Shown one piece after another: positions 46,601-55,869 of a stretch of DNA of 64,000 nt (position 1 is the stretch's first letter; each line of letters opens with the position of its first letter). A program made the position numbers and the translations under genes. The notes under the pieces were generated by a model, which worked only from the letters and a program-made list of their open reading frames with translations, was not told where the DNA came from and did not search any database. Source of the DNA: Lepus europaeus (lineage: Eukaryota > Chordata > Mammalia > Lagomorpha > Leporidae); contig NC_084840.1 of NCBI RefSeq assembly GCF_033115175.1, positions 77,019,179 to 77,083,178 on the forward strand. Direction: 5' to 3'.

Positions 46601-48272
46601 CTTCAATGAGGTCTTGAGATTTAACTTAATTATTCACTGGAGACAGGTTATGTAGGCCTTCTGAACCAACCAAAATACCACTCTCCCACGGGAAAGCACA
46701 GCAACCAAAGTACCACTCTCCCACGGGAAAGCAGTTACACTTAAAACTCATTTCTCAAAGGAGTTCTGGTGCAACAACAACCTTATCAGTTAAGGAATGG
46801 GGTAAACTATGTCCACTAATCCTACCCAGGAACCACTATGATAATAATCAATTCAAGAGACAACAGTCATTTACGTTAAATATTTTCTACACAGACACTC
46901 CGTTTGCATGAAAACACTAAACATTAAGCATTATGCATAATCCTATCCTATACATTTATGTGTAAGAACTTAGCCATATCACACAAGAGTTGTTTAAACT
47001 AGGTGTCAGTCTTCAAATAAAAGGCACTTGTTTTAGGGTAGCTATAATTAGGACAAAATCAAAAAAATTTGGTTACATCTACAAAATTTCAATAAGGATT
47101 TGACAGTGTATTGGTTAAAGATCAGAAATGAAATCAGGCTTCATACCATTTGCTGTAAGAATTTGAGAAATTAATTACTTTTAATGAAATCCTAATGAAC
47201 TAGATACTGGATGCCACTGTTCTCTCCTGACACCAATCCGGTGCTGACCTGGGGTTAGGGCAAAGAAATGAACTAAGGCTAAAGGTCTACTGGTGTCCTT
47301 CCTTATCCACGCCCTTCATGACACATTGCCCTGAAAATAACCAAGTCTTGTCACATGTCTCCAAAATGGCCCCTTTAAGATTTCCTTTTATCAAAGACAT
47401 GAGAAAATGGGGACTTCAATTCTGAAGTAATTGGTCCTTTGTTACACAATTTCAGGACCTAGGGATGATATTAGTGCTAAAAAATTCTCCTCAGTCTAAT
47501 AAATTATCTGCTATACTGACTTTCATTTAGGAGAGCCCCAGATACCATTTTCTTAAAAAGAGCATACATTAATCAGGACCAGTAATTTAGACATACTCTT
47601 ATTATGTTCCAATTATCCTCTAACACATTATCTTTTCCTTTCTAGTATCTTCCCAGGTAAGACAGTAGTACTACATGAGAAAATCTGCTTAACCCCTGTC
47701 CGCTATTTGCAGCGTGATTCTCAGGGTTGCCCCAGAGCAGTTGAGTGTTCATGCCCTCTATCCCAGTAGTTTATCCACAGAAATGTCCATCTATGTAGTC
47801 TACTTGGAAGGAGAAAAAAATTCTTCAGCCATGAAATGGAAAAGAAACCACTCCCATGGCTGTCAACCTTTAAAAAGACAGCTTCTTGACTTGACTTTCA
47901 TCTTTTCTGCCAAACTGGGAAACATTAAAAAGGGGGGAATCCAGTACTGGTGAGAAAAATCAATAGGTGATCAAGAGATCAGAACCCGATGCAGAACTAT
48001 GTCTAAGTACCCTCTGTCTTGTGCTCCAGGCTGGTGAAACTTAGAACAAACCATCCCCCACCCCTGCTCAGAGACACTGGAAAACAGGTCTTTAAATGCA
48101 GAACTAAGTAACTCCAATACTGACGTTGGTTTCCACTAATATACATTCTATTTCATTTTACATTCAATCCTAAGAACACTATGTTTACCTCTATAGGTGC
48201 AGCAGTGCCAAATCCCAGTAGAGGTATGATGTTACCATCATTTAATTCCATAACGTAACGTCTGGGATCCAT
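31630..48272 (-). CDS. AKR1C: AKR1C gene B, complete nine-exon aldo-keto reductase, 323 aa
   Basis: Complete AKR1C gene spanning 16.6 kb. Exons: 48189-48272, 45654-45821, 44796-44912, 43966-44043, 43105-43227, 37850-37959, 36917-37082, 33954-34036 and 31630-31672. Together they give 972 bases, 323 codons plus TAG, with no internal stop and AG/GT splice sites at every junction. Every exon has the standard family size. The tetrad Asp50, Tyr55, Lys84, His117 is present, as are Tyr216, Lys270, Ser271, Arg276 and Asn280 for NADP(H). Odd points: Ala24 for Tyr, Ile167 for Asn, Leu195 for Pro, Gly217 for Ser and Gln222 for His. The enzyme class (NADPH-dependent carbonyl/ketosteroid reductase) is established for the family; its substrate is unknown. 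It may be a divergent functional gene or one starting to decay. Confidence 0.9.
31673..32026 (-). other. Gene B intron 8 next to exon 9, no recognised feature
   Basis: AT-rich intron. It shows partial similarity to the same position in gene C. Confidence 0.45.
32034..32366 (+). repeat. Young C-type SINE (first of a same-site pair)
   Basis: GGGGCCGGCACCTTGGCTCA head and long poly(A). AACATATT precedes it (32026-32033) and follows it (32367-32374). In gene B intron 8. Confidence 0.93.
32375..32725 (+). repeat. Young C-type SINE (second of a same-site pair)
   Basis: GGCCTGCGCCGCAGCTCTAT head. The tail AAAACAAACAAACAAAAAAAC leads into a third AACATATT at 32726-32733. Confidence 0.93.
32734..33953 (-). 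other. Gene B intron 8, no recognised repeat
   Basis: About 1.2 kb of AT-rich intron up to the exon 8 donor. No extra exon was recognised. Confidence 0.45.
33954..34036 (-). CDS. AKR1C: AKR1C gene B exon 8 (codons 283-310)
   Basis: 83 bases, ATAG acceptor, GTAAGT donor. It reads [20 protein letters not shown] then IRYVSAS and two bases of Phe310. This segment leads into the C-terminal loop that shapes substrate choice in AKR1Cs. Phase and size are standard. Confidence 0.92.
34037..34779 (-). other. Gene B intron 7, no recognised feature
   Basis: AT-rich; a short GA run lies near 34632-34648. Confidence 0.4.
34780..35275 (-). mobile_element. Probable old L1 fragment, antisense
   Basis: TTTCATGGTGAAAACATACC and TTTTGTACATGACTTATCAA recall the reversed L1 3' region seen at 22480-22620 (GTCTTTTTGAGATTGGCTGA and onward). 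Weak. Confidence 0.4.
35312..35505 (+). repeat. Short C-type SINE with internal deletion
   Basis: GAGGCTTGTTTTGTGGCACA head joins directly to the CTCTCTCACTCTGCCTTCAA end, so the central GATGGCCC body is missing. Confidence 0.8.
35506..36916 (-). other. Gene B intron 7 next to exon 7, no recognised feature
   Basis: 1.4 kb without a recognised repeat or exon. Confidence 0.45.
36917..37082 (-). CDS. AKR1C: AKR1C gene B exon 7 (codons 227-282)
   Basis: 166 bases with a CCTAG acceptor and a GTGATG donor. It starts [20 protein letters not shown] and ends [15 protein letters not shown]. Lys270, Ser271, Arg276 and Asn280 bind the 2'-phosphate adenosine part of NADP(H), and LAKS.NEKRI is the AKR cofactor signature. 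Intact. Confidence 0.94.
37190..37725 (+). mobile_element. Old L1 3' end, sense, in gene B intron 6
   Basis: GAATGAAAAACTACTCATCC, then ACATAAGCCATTCCCAAAAA, a purine-rich block at 37570-37635, and an A-rich end near 37715. It lies opposite in direction to gene B and fills most of the 767-bp intron. Confidence 0.75.
37850..37959 (-). CDS. AKR1C: AKR1C gene B exon 6 (codons 191-227, split Trp)
   Basis: 110 bases after a CTACAG acceptor and before a GTAATG donor. It starts [20 protein letters not shown] and continues [16 protein letters not shown]. The Trp227 codon is split (TG at the exon end, G in exon 7). Tyr216, which stacks on nicotinamide, is kept. Leu195 replaces the Pro of CHPY, Gly217 replaces Ser, and Gln222 replaces the His of human AKR1C1/2 (human AKR1C3 also has Gln). 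Confidence 0.92.
38090..39072 (+). mobile_element. L1 3' UTR, sense, ending in poly(A)
   Basis: CAGACTCATAGTATGACAGA through two tandem, similar 3' UTR blocks (38480-38690 and 38760-38950), a G-rich tract (38950-39010), and ATTCATTAAATAAAAAAAAT. It abuts an antisense L1 5' half with no unique DNA between them. Confidence 0.88.
38690..38712 (+). repeat. (CAA)n microsatellite within the L1 3' UTR
   Basis: About seven ACA/CAA units between the two 3' UTR blocks. Confidence 0.85.
39073..41378 (-). mobile_element. L1 5' half, antisense: 5' UTR, ORF1, start of ORF2
   Basis: On the minus strand it starts at GGCAAGATGGCAGAATAGGA (about 41375), then 5' UTR, ORF1 (40319-39278) and the first ORF2 codons. 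The latter encode [12 protein letters not shown], and the element stops in ACAAGAAACACATC at 39073. The remainder of ORF2 is absent. Lies in gene B intron 5, in the same direction as the gene. Confidence 0.88.
39278..40319 (-). pseudogene. L1 ORF1, broken
   Basis: Same protein as the intact ORF1 at 9339-10376, starting [16 protein letters not shown]. An in-frame TGA occurs at about 40095, and the frame shifts near 39746-39765, after which the RRM and C-terminal domain read on ([20 protein letters not shown]) to TAG or TAA near 39278. Coiled coil, RRM and C-terminal domain are all recognisable. Confidence 0.88.
41379..41948 (-). other. Gene B intron 5, no recognised feature
   Basis: Sequence beyond the L1 5' end. 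Possibly an old SINE around 41400-41460, too diverged to call. Confidence 0.4.
41949..42274 (-). repeat. C-type SINE, antisense
   Basis: TTTGTATTTATTTGAAAAGC at the left, GA-rich run, reversed body, and head complement CCACAACACCAGCC at the right. Confidence 0.88.
42275..43104 (-). other. Gene B intron 5 next to exon 5
   Basis: Single-copy intron; 42560-43100 aligns with the pseudogene D flank at 12660-13160. No repeat recognised. Confidence 0.5.
43105..43227 (-). CDS. AKR1C: AKR1C gene B exon 5 (codons 150-190), Asn167 replaced by Ile
   Basis: 123 bases, CAG acceptor, GTGAGG donor. It reads [20 protein letters not shown] then [20 protein letters not shown] and Q. The exon is nearly the human family consensus except at codon 167, ATC (Ile) instead of AAC (Asn). 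In AKRs, Ser166, Asn167 and Gln190 hold the nicotinamide carboxamide. Ser166 and Gln190 are kept. The strong conservation contrasts with the divergent exon 1. Confidence 0.95.
43422..43747 (+). repeat. C-type SINE in gene B intron 4
   Basis: GTGGCCGCTGCTGTGGTGCA head, GGCCTGAAGCGCCAGCATCC, and tail AAATAAATAAATCTTTAAAA. An imperfect ACAGAGAAGT / ACTGAGAGAAGT repeat flanks it. Absent from the aligned pseudogene D, so it is post-duplication. Confidence 0.9.
43966..44043 (-). CDS. AKR1C: AKR1C gene B exon 4 (codons 124-149)
   Basis: 78 bases between a TTCCAG acceptor and a GTGAGT donor. The peptide is [20 protein letters not shown] followed by LCATWE. The loop start PSKER replaces the usual PGEE; the rest is standard. 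Trp148 is TGG here and TAG in the paralogous pseudogene exon at 13680-13757. Confidence 0.93.
44225..44254 (+). repeat. (GT)n microsatellite
   Basis: About 14 GT units with one TT interruption, in gene B intron 3. Confidence 0.92.
44796..44912 (-). CDS. AKR1C: AKR1C gene B exon 3 (codons 85-123)
   Basis: 117 bases with a TTTGCAG acceptor and a GTAGGC donor. It starts [10 protein letters not shown] and contains the AKR signature [12 protein letters not shown]. His117, the fourth tetrad residue, sits in that signature, and Trp86 and Phe118 of the pocket are also present. Intact. Confidence 0.94.
44913..45653 (-). other. Gene B intron 2, no recognised feature
   Basis: 741 bp, AT-rich, no repeat recognised. 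Confidence 0.5.
45654..45821 (-). CDS. AKR1C: AKR1C gene B exon 2 (codons 29-84)
   Basis: 168 bases beginning [20 protein letters not shown] and ending KDIFYTSK. Catalytic Asp50 and Tyr55 lie in FDSASVY and Lys84 is the last codon. An AG acceptor is at 45822-45823 and a GTATAT donor follows. The open frame is intact. Val54 is the AKR1C2-like state at a position that affects steroid orientation. Confidence 0.94.
45983..46304 (-). repeat. C-type SINE, antisense, with 12-bp target duplication
   Basis: ATCTTTTGTCCT occurs at 45971-45982 and 46305-46316. Between them are a reversed (AAAT)n tail, reversed body and the head complement CACAGCACTGGCCC. In gene B intron 1. Confidence 0.94.
46317..48182 (-). 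other. Gene B intron 1 next to exon 1, no recognised repeat
   Basis: About 1.9 kb free of recognisable SINE or L1, the longest repeat-free stretch in the window. A short local duplication ACCACTCTCCCACGGGAAAG recurs at about 46678 and 46711. Intronic regulatory DNA is possible but no specific site is claimed. Confidence 0.5.
48189..48272 (-). CDS. AKR1C: AKR1C gene B exon 1 (codons 1-28)
   Basis: 84 bases from ATG (complement of 48270-48272) to a GTAAAC donor. It starts [20 protein letters not shown] and ends GTAAPIE. It is clearly more diverged than gene A's exon 1: HF becomes NI, and Tyr24, a residue lining the cofactor/substrate cleft in human AKR1Cs, is Ala. The length and the boundary after Glu28 are canonical. 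Confidence 0.93.
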
Positions 48273-48385
48273 TGTCTCCTCTCGGTGACTGCACAGTTCC
48301 TTCTGTCTTCTCAGTGTAGCCAGTCACGCGTCTTGACTTCTTAGGCCTTCAGAAGATGGTACCAGTAAGTGAATGACCTAATACT

Positions 48386-48410
48386 TGTGCAATCATTAAC
48401 CAATGGCATG
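48386..48410 (-). promoter_or_regulatory. Possible C/EBP, HNF1-half and inverted CCAAT sites upstream of gene B
   Basis: About 115-140 bases upstream of the gene B ATG the minus strand reads CATTGGTTAATGATTGCACA. It contains an inverted CCAAT, a GTTAAT HNF1-like half site and an ATTGCACAA C/EBP-like site. These would suit a liver-type promoter, but they are short motifs and no clear TATA box was seen. Confidence 0.3.
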
Positions 48411-48654
48411 TGGACGGAATGGAGCTAAAACAAATTCAACACTGTGGACAGTATTTCAATGAGTTAGTGGTTTTTTTTTTTTTTTTTTAAATAGAAGAAG
48501 GTTTTTTCTTAAATGAACTACATGGAAATAAGGAAAACACACATTTTCAATGAAATTTCTGTTTATAATATCGTACCTAGTATTGAAAATAATTAATAGT
48601 TTTAATAATTGCAGGCTATTGATTATACTAGAAAATTCTGGATATGTGAACCCT

Positions 48655-48868
48655 AAGTGACAGCAGATCATGGCTCAAGTACTTGGGTTCCAGACACCTA
48701 TGTGGAAGACCCAGATTGACTTCTAAGCTCCTGGGTCATCCTGACCAACCTCTGTTGCAAAGATTCAAGGTATGAACTAGCGCACAGAAGATATATCGCT
48801 CTCTAGATCTCTGTGTATATGTCACATTTTTTTCTGTGTTTCTTTTAATAAAATGAAAACAAATTAAA
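48655..48868 (+). repeat. Old C-type SINE, 5'-truncated
   Basis: CATGGCTCAAGTACTTGGGT then GTGGAAGACCCAGATT of the body, with an A-rich end near 48865. Upstream of gene B. Confidence 0.75.
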
Positions 48869-49214
48869 TAAATATAAAACATGTCTTCAGTCAAAGCCAA
48901 ATTCCTCACTTAGAATCTCTCATCATGCAGTTTAGAGAATGATAATATAATCTATAATATGCATAATTTTCCCAGTATTTCCTGCATTTCAATTTGCTGT
49001 TGCCTAAATTATGATACTTTTATGTCTTTGGTGCGATTCTAGTAATTTTCATGACTTCACCTTTTAACTAGGTGTCTTGCACAGATTGGGCAATGGAACG
49101 CTAATCTTTTGTACTTGAAAATGACAGCCTTAACTGTTCCTGTTAGTCACAAATCTAGGATGTGCTGTCTTGTTGTATGTGAACTTTTCACAGATTTTTA
49201 AAAATATGAGCATC

Positions 49215-49526
49215 GGGGCCAGCCCTGTGAAGCAGTGGGTTAATGCCCTGGCCTGAAGCACCAGCATCCCATATGGGTGCTGGTTCAAGACCTGGCTGCA
49301 CCGCTTCTGATCCGGCTCTATGTTATGGCCTAGGAAAGCAGTAGAAGATGGCCCAAGTCCTTGGCCCCTGCACCCATGTGGGAGATCCAGAGTAAGCTCC
49401 TGGCTCCTGACTTCTGTTGCAGCCAGTTGGAAAGTGAGCCATAGGATAGAAGACCTCTCTCTCTCTTCTCTGCCTCTCCTCTTTCTGTGTAATGCTGACT
49501 TTCAAATAGATGAATAAATCTTAAAA
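49215..49526 (+). repeat. C-type SINE with target duplication
   Basis: GGGGCCAGCCCTGTGAAGCA head, tail GATGAATAAATCTTAAAA. Flanks AAAATATGAGCATC (49201-49214) and AAAATATAAGCATC (49527-49540) differ by one base. Confidence 0.93.
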
Positions 49527-49540
49527 AAAATATAAGCATC

Positions 49541-49985
49541 ATCTTCCCTTGAGGAGTGGAGAGTCTACTGGAGAACCAGTCTGGAACTTTCTCCATGAAC
49601 TGCTCAATAGATATCATTTTTTTCCATGTGGTGGTGGTTCCCATTAATTATTATGGCATTAAAGTGCTCAAATGGAATATTACATGGAACTTTCCCATTT
49701 AAATTTGATCTAATGTTTTAAATAGAATTGAAAAAATGTATAAGTCAATCAACATATTAGCTAAGTTTTCCAACACATGGTATAATGGGATGAAGATAGC
49801 AAAGTATTATATATTTCCAACTTGCCTTTGGAGATTTGATGTGATTTTTTTTTTCAATTTCACATATCTGAAACCATTCATAAATACACAACTGATCAAA
49901 AAGACAGGGTATGTGTCAAGAGATTTCACAAATAAGGCCAGTGTAAGCAAATAATGAAGGATAGAATTAAAAGGGAGAGAATGAT
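49541..49985. other. Intergenic, no recognised feature
   Basis: Nothing recognised between the SINE and the L1 scrap. Confidence 0.4.
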
Positions 49986-49989
49986 CCTG

Positions 49990-50205
49990 AGGGGGAAGCA
50001 GGACACACAGCAGACTCATAGAATGGCAAACGCCCAAAACAGCACTCCTGCCTCAGAATCAACCCTTGGGACATTCGGATCTGGCTAAAAGGTCCATGAG
50101 AGTCTCACAGGCATGGAAAGCCATGACACGGTGGCAAAAAACAATCTAAATGAAAGATCCTGGTGAACAAGACCCCAGCAGAAGGAACAGGCCAACAAGC
50201 ATTAA
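49990..50205 (+). mobile_element. L1 3' UTR fragment
   Basis: GCAGACTCATAGAATGGCAA through CTCAGAATCAACCCTTGGGA to AACAGGCCAACAAGC matches the 3' UTR block at 38130-38330. Both ends are truncated. Confidence 0.82.
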
Positions 50206-51875
50206 TTGATGCCACCTTTGATTCTTGGCTGGGCCTCTGTTTCCTCATCTTTCAAAAGTGGGAGGAACAACACGATTTCCAGTGTTTCCCATTTATCAAC
50301 TCTTAGGGTTTTCTTCCTTCTTATTCACTATAATCATTATTGGACATTAGCCTTTTGGTTTCACATTCTTGAGTTGGTAAAAATCATATATTTTATCATC
50401 AGGACCCGGAAATGTTTGTATCATCTGAACCTGAGGTGCCTTAGGTACTTTGTTGATCATGATGGGCTCTCAAGTTTCCCAACAATTATTAAAAGCATTT
50501 TAATTGCTTTGGTTCTTTGTTACTGCTGTTTTTGTAAAATCCTTCTGGCCACATAACTAAAAACTAAGGATTTGTTTTCTTTAGAAGCAGGTTGAACAGA
50601 AATTGCTGTATTTTCAGAAGCATGTCTTCATTAAAAACTTAGATTTCAAGAGAAACTCAAACGATCCACTGACACGATTATTTCAAACTAGCAAACCTAG
50701 GAAATAAAATACTTCAAAAATACTTTATTGATTTAATTTTGCTAGGGAACACAAACACATTGCATCAAATAAGGTCATTCATGAATTAACTAAAAATGTG
50801 TTTAAGTTGTGTTGCATTAGAATTTTATAATTTTTAAAAATTTTTCTGGGATCTGTGAAATCTTACAGAATTAATTGCTCCCTTATACTCTTATTCTATT
50901 TCTACGGCTTCATTGTAGGTTAGTGCATATTGAATTATCATGTGTCCAATAAGCACAGGTTGAATTAATTCTCTTTGTTAATAATCATCTTAGTTAATTT
51001 ACTGCAAATTGCTTTCATTTGACTTTTTAAGCATTACTTTTCAATATCAAATTAAACACTGTTTTGGTTGTTACTTTTGAGTAATTGTTACCTTACTATG
51101 TCCCTTCTTAACACGTGGTTACAAAAAATAATATGCATAGCTCAAAAATGCATCAATCTTCTTTTTTATTTCCCCATCCACAATGAAACTCTACCAATTT
51201 GATATTATGAGACAGATATTTAAGTCCTTGTGTACCTTGGCTTAACCTGGTTTGTGTTTCCAGGGCATTATATCCTTCTCTCAACTCTCCTGAGCTCATG
51301 ATTTTTGGTTAATCCTTGTATTATGGATTAAATCCTTGTATTATGGTCTTCTACGTTGTCTACCTTCATATGGTATAGTATGTCTAAATATCTATTGAAA
51401 TGCCATGCACACAGATTAGAAGGCTTTTGCTATACACACAAGCCTCATAGGTCAGTGTTTTACCACAACAACCTTTCCTATTGAACTCTGATTTCCTACT
51501 CTCCTCTTTATTATTTAACTCAAGTTTTCTATAGATACAAGAAAAGAAAAGACCTGGAATGATTCTCCAGATAGAATGATCATTAGTTCCAAGTGACTGC
51601 AACTGCAGAGCCATGATCACTTCATCCACTGTCTGTAGCTATCACTCTCCTTCTATGTTTCATAAATACTAACCCTGTTATCTTTACAATGGTGCATCAT
51701 ATAGAAGATACAAAGCCTTACAGAAAGACATTTTTTCCTATTTTGATATTATTACAGCATCAGGGTTTGAGGTGCATTGGCAGTGTGATCTCACTGTAAA
51801 GTGTTAATCAGCTGCCTGGAACAAAGAAGGCCTGGGACTGTGAACAATCCAACTGGCTCCAACATCACCTTCCTG
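50206..51875. other. Intergenic between genes C and B, no recognised feature
   Basis: 1.7 kb of AT-rich DNA. Frames at 50206-50556 and 51384-51629 show no known domain. It may hold very old repeats that I cannot recognise by eye. Confidence 0.4.
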
Positions 51876-52413
51876 CAATGACTCTAGCCATAAACATTCT
51901 ATCACAACCATCCGGGGTGTCACTCTGGACTCTGGACTCCCAGTGGCACATTAACAGGGATCAAGTTTTCAATCCAAAACAAAGAGCAGTAAGAGATGGG
52001 AAAACATTCTCAGGGGACTTAGTAACAAGAGACTCCAGATGCGCAAAACTGAAACACAGGAATATGAACAAAGAAGGCAATGTGACTCTCAAAAAGAACA
52101 CAATGATACATTAATACTGCACCATGAATAGGGGACATTGGCAATGTGTCTAATAAGGAATTCAAAACAGTGACTGTAAGGTACTCAGTAACAGTTAAAA
52201 GATATAAGGCAATCCAAACAAGGATGTCTGCAAAGAGAGAGATTGAAAAAGGAGAAACAGGCGAAAGTCTTAGAAATGAAGTTTTCAATAAGTCAAACAA
52301 CAACAACAACAAAGCACTACAGTGGAGAGCATTAACAATACACTTGGTGAGGCAGGAGAAAAAAATATATGATCTAGAAGATAAGTCTTTTGACATAACT
52401 TGAGCAAAAAATA

Positions 52414-52476
52414 AGAAAGAAAGGAAGAAAGAAAGAAAGAAAGAAAGATAGAAAGAAAGAATAAGAAAGAAAGAAA
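52414..52476 (+). repeat. (GAAA)n microsatellite
   Basis: About fifteen AAGA units with a few interruptions, inside the old L1 ORF1 region. Confidence 0.93.
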
Positions 52477-54565
52477 ATTGGAAAGACTGAAAACACTGCT
52501 TGGGATCCATGGGATAAAATCAAATGAACACATATATCAATCTTAGGACTTTTGAAAACTAAAACATAAAATGAATATCCTAAATTTGGAACTCCTCACC
52601 TTTAAAACACCAATTAGATTTATAGCAGATTTCCCATTAGAAACCCTACATTCAGGAGAGAATGGATTGATATAGTGTAAACCCTAAAAGAAAAAGTGAC
52701 AACTCAGAATACCTTATCCAGGGACACTCAGTTGTAGTGGAAGGGGGAAAAAGACCTTCTAAGACAAGCAAAAATTGAATTTATCACCACCTAGTAAAAC
52801 TAACAAATAACACTTAAGCATGCACTACACAGAAAACAAAGCCAACAGCATCATGAAAGAATGTGAAGGCAGAAACCCCCCTAGTACAATAACAAAGGAG
52901 ATTCAAAAGAAATGATAGAAATATTTATGGAAAAATTGGTGACCAAGTGATTATCAATAATAACCATGAATTTAAATGAATGAAAAATAAAAATCTATCG
53001 ATACATTGCCTACAAGAAACACACTTCACCATTAAAGTTACACATAGACTGAAAGTAAAAGGACAGAAAAAGATACTCCATGCAAATGGAAATCAAAAAT
53101 AAGCAGGGCTAGCTATTCTCATATAAGACAAAATAGACTTGAAGACAAAAAACATTGAAAGAGACAAAGATGAGCATTGTGTAATGAATGAGGGATTGAT
53201 CAATGCAACCAGATAATGTGACAACTGTAAATGCCTGTCCATCAATGTTAGGGCACTCGACTTTACCAGACATCAATGTATATAAAGGGAGACATAAGCT
53301 CCCATAAAAAAAGAATGGGTGATGTCAACACCACATTTTCATCAATGGACAGATCAGCTAGACAAAAAAACCAACAGAACGTAGCAAAAACAGTGTTAAG
53401 AGGAAGTTTTAAAGCAACCAACTAGCTCTTCATTTTACTGATACTTTTCATAGTTTTTTAAATTTCTGTTTTGTTCACTTCTCTAATTTTATTTCTTCTT
53501 TCATTCCAGTAATTTTAGGTTTGATTTGTTCTTATTTTTAGGTCCTTGAAATGTTTCGTTCCATAATTTATTTGGTATCTTTCAATTATGTGATGTGGGC
53601 ACAAATGAATAAACATGATACATCACATCAACAAAATGAAGGCTAAAACCATCTGATTACCTCAGTAAGTGCGGAGGGTGTTTGATAAAATACAACATCA
53701 TTTTCTGTTTTTAAAAAGAAACCTTTAAATTTGGATATAAATGGAACACACCTCAACACAATTAAGGCAATTTATGGTAAACCCACAGCTCGCATCATAT
53801 TGAATGGGGAAAAGTTGGAAGCAGTTCCACTATGATCCGGACGAGAATGCCTACTCTCACCACAGTTATTGAATATAGTAATGGAAATTTTTGATAGAGC
53901 CATTTGGCAAGAAAAATAAATCAAAGGAATAGGAATTGGAAATGAGGACGTTAAATTATCCTTGCTTGCACATGACAGGATCCTTTACCTATGAGCACCA
54001 AAAGATTCCACGAAGAGACTATTAGAACTCATAAGAGAATTCAGTGAAGTTGCAGGGCTAAAAATCAACAGAAAAAAATCATTATCATTCTTCTACATCA
54101 ACAATGTTCTAGATGAAAAAGAACTTGTAAGCAGTCCCATTCAAACAGCTATAAAAAAGATGAAAAATAAGACATGCCGGTGAAGATGTGAAGAACAGGG
54201 AAAACTAACACGCTGTTAGTTTGATTGCAAATCAATGTAACTATTACGGAGATCCGAATGGCAGTTCCTCAAAACATGAAAAAAAGATCTACCATATGAC
54301 TCAGGTATCCCACTTCTGGGCAGATGTCTAAAATGCACTGTCATGTTAATTTCAGCATTATTTACAATAGTGAAGATACAGAATCAACCTAGGTGTGCAC
54401 TGCTGGAGGAAACCAGAAAGTGGTGTTACTGCACATTCAGTGTGAATGAATATTACCCCAAAATAAATTATAAATTATAAAAAATGCTGGTGAGGTTCTG
54501 GAGGGATTGAGGGATAGAGGGAAGTAGGGTAGAAAGTATCATTATACTCTTAAAAGTGTATTTGT

Positions 54566-54840
54566 TCCACCTGTGACGTCGGCATCCCATATGCGCCCCA
54601 GTTCCTGTCTCGGTTGCTCCTGTTCTGACCCAGCTCTCTGCCTATGGCCTGAGAAAGCAGTGGCCCCTGTAGCCACGTGGAGAGCCAGAAGAAGCACCTT
54701 GTTCCTGGATTCAGATCGGCCCAGCTCCGGCCATTGCAAACATTTGGAAATGAACCAGCAGATGGAAGACCTCTCCCTCTCTATCTCTTCCTATGTTTGT
54801 AACAGTGTCTCTCAAATAAATAAATAAATCTTTAAAAAAA
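54566..54840 (+). repeat. C-type SINE, 5'-truncated with internal deletion
   Basis: CACCTGTGACGTCGGCATCC to tail AAATAAATAAATCTTTAAAA. The GATGGCCCAAGTGCTTG segment is missing between GAAAGCAGTGG and CCCCTGTAGCC. Confidence 0.85.
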
Positions 54841-55315
54841 GAAAAAAAAAACTAGAAAATATATTTGCCATGTCACCCATCGACCCCGGTACTACCTGGT
54901 AAGCACATGAAGATGTTGTCACAAAAAGATACATACATCAATATGTTTATAGCACCACTGTTTCCCATAGCTAAACTATAGAATCAACCAAGGTGTCCAT
55001 CATCAGATGGATGAATAAAGAAAATATGCTTTATGCACACAATAATTATTATTTAGCAATAAAAAATGAAATGCTATCATTTGCATCCTAATAGATGCAA
55101 CTGGAGGACTTGTTGAGTGAAACAAGCCAGACAAATATCACATGTTCTCCCTTATATATGGGAATTGAGATTAAAAAAGAAAGAAAGAGAAATAGAGAGA
55201 AAGAGAAAGACAAAGAAAAAACAAAATGCCTGTATGTATCAGTATTGCTGCAAATATAGTTTTCTAAAACTTTTTTGTATACCTTTGTCAAACTGCTGGT
55301 TAATAATGTTACACT

Positions 55316-55692
55316 GTGGCCTGCATTGTGCTGTAGCCAGTAAAGCTGCCACCTACAACGCTGGCATCTCATATGGGCATCTCATATGTATCCAGGATAT
55401 TCCACTTCTGATTCAGCTCCCTGCTAATGGCCTGGGAAAAACAGCAGCAGATGACCCAAGTGCTTGGGCCCCTGATACCCACGTGGGAGACCTGGGAGAA
55501 GCTCCTGGCTCCTGGCTCCTGGCTTCTGCCTGACCCAGCCCTAGCAGTTGCAACAATCTGGAGAGTGAACCATGGAATGGAAAATATTCTCTCTCTCTCT
55601 CTCTCTCTCTCCCTTTCTCTATCTCTTTCTCTCCCTGTAGCTCTCCTTCTCTATAATTCTTTCAAATAAATAAATAAATCTTTTTTTAAAAG
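55316..55692 (+). repeat. C-type SINE with 11-bp target duplication
   Basis: Exact AATGTTACACT at 55305-55315 and 55693-55703. Head GTGGCCTGCATTGTGCTGTA; it contains a (CT)n run (55588-55612) and an (AAAT)n tail. A short local duplication of CATCTCATATG occurs near 55365-55390. Confidence 0.93.
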
Positions 55693-55869
55693 AATGTTAC
55701 ACTACTACAGTTTTAATGATCTGTGATTAATTGAAAATTTACTCTATATGAGTGAAATGGTAATTTTTCCAGTCAATTAATATTTATAGTCATTGCCTAT
55801 ATTCCCATTAAATTAGGGTCTTTATTCTTTTTACTTTTTAAACTTCTTATTTGGAGAAGCATAAACCCT

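Larger units (their letters stand above)
51880..55250 (+). mobile_element. Old L1, sense: ORF1 and ORF2 remnants
   Basis: ORF1-like sequence (52140-52700) with a coiled-coil-like segment and RFIADFPLETLHSG-type C-terminal motif, then ORF2 start (LPTRNTLH-like near 53010), reverse-transcriptase region (53640-54120) and C-terminal/3' region (54850-55150). Full of stops and a microsatellite. A SINE splits it at 54566. Confidence 0.72.

Noticed and set aside
50206-50556. 116-codon plus-strand frame in the intergenic region
   Set aside because: Hydrophobic but without a family motif, splice sites or a paralogous copy.
52019-52510. 163-codon minus-strand frame rich in Phe/Ser/Leu
   Set aside because: It is the complement of a (GAAA)n microsatellite and old L1 ORF1.
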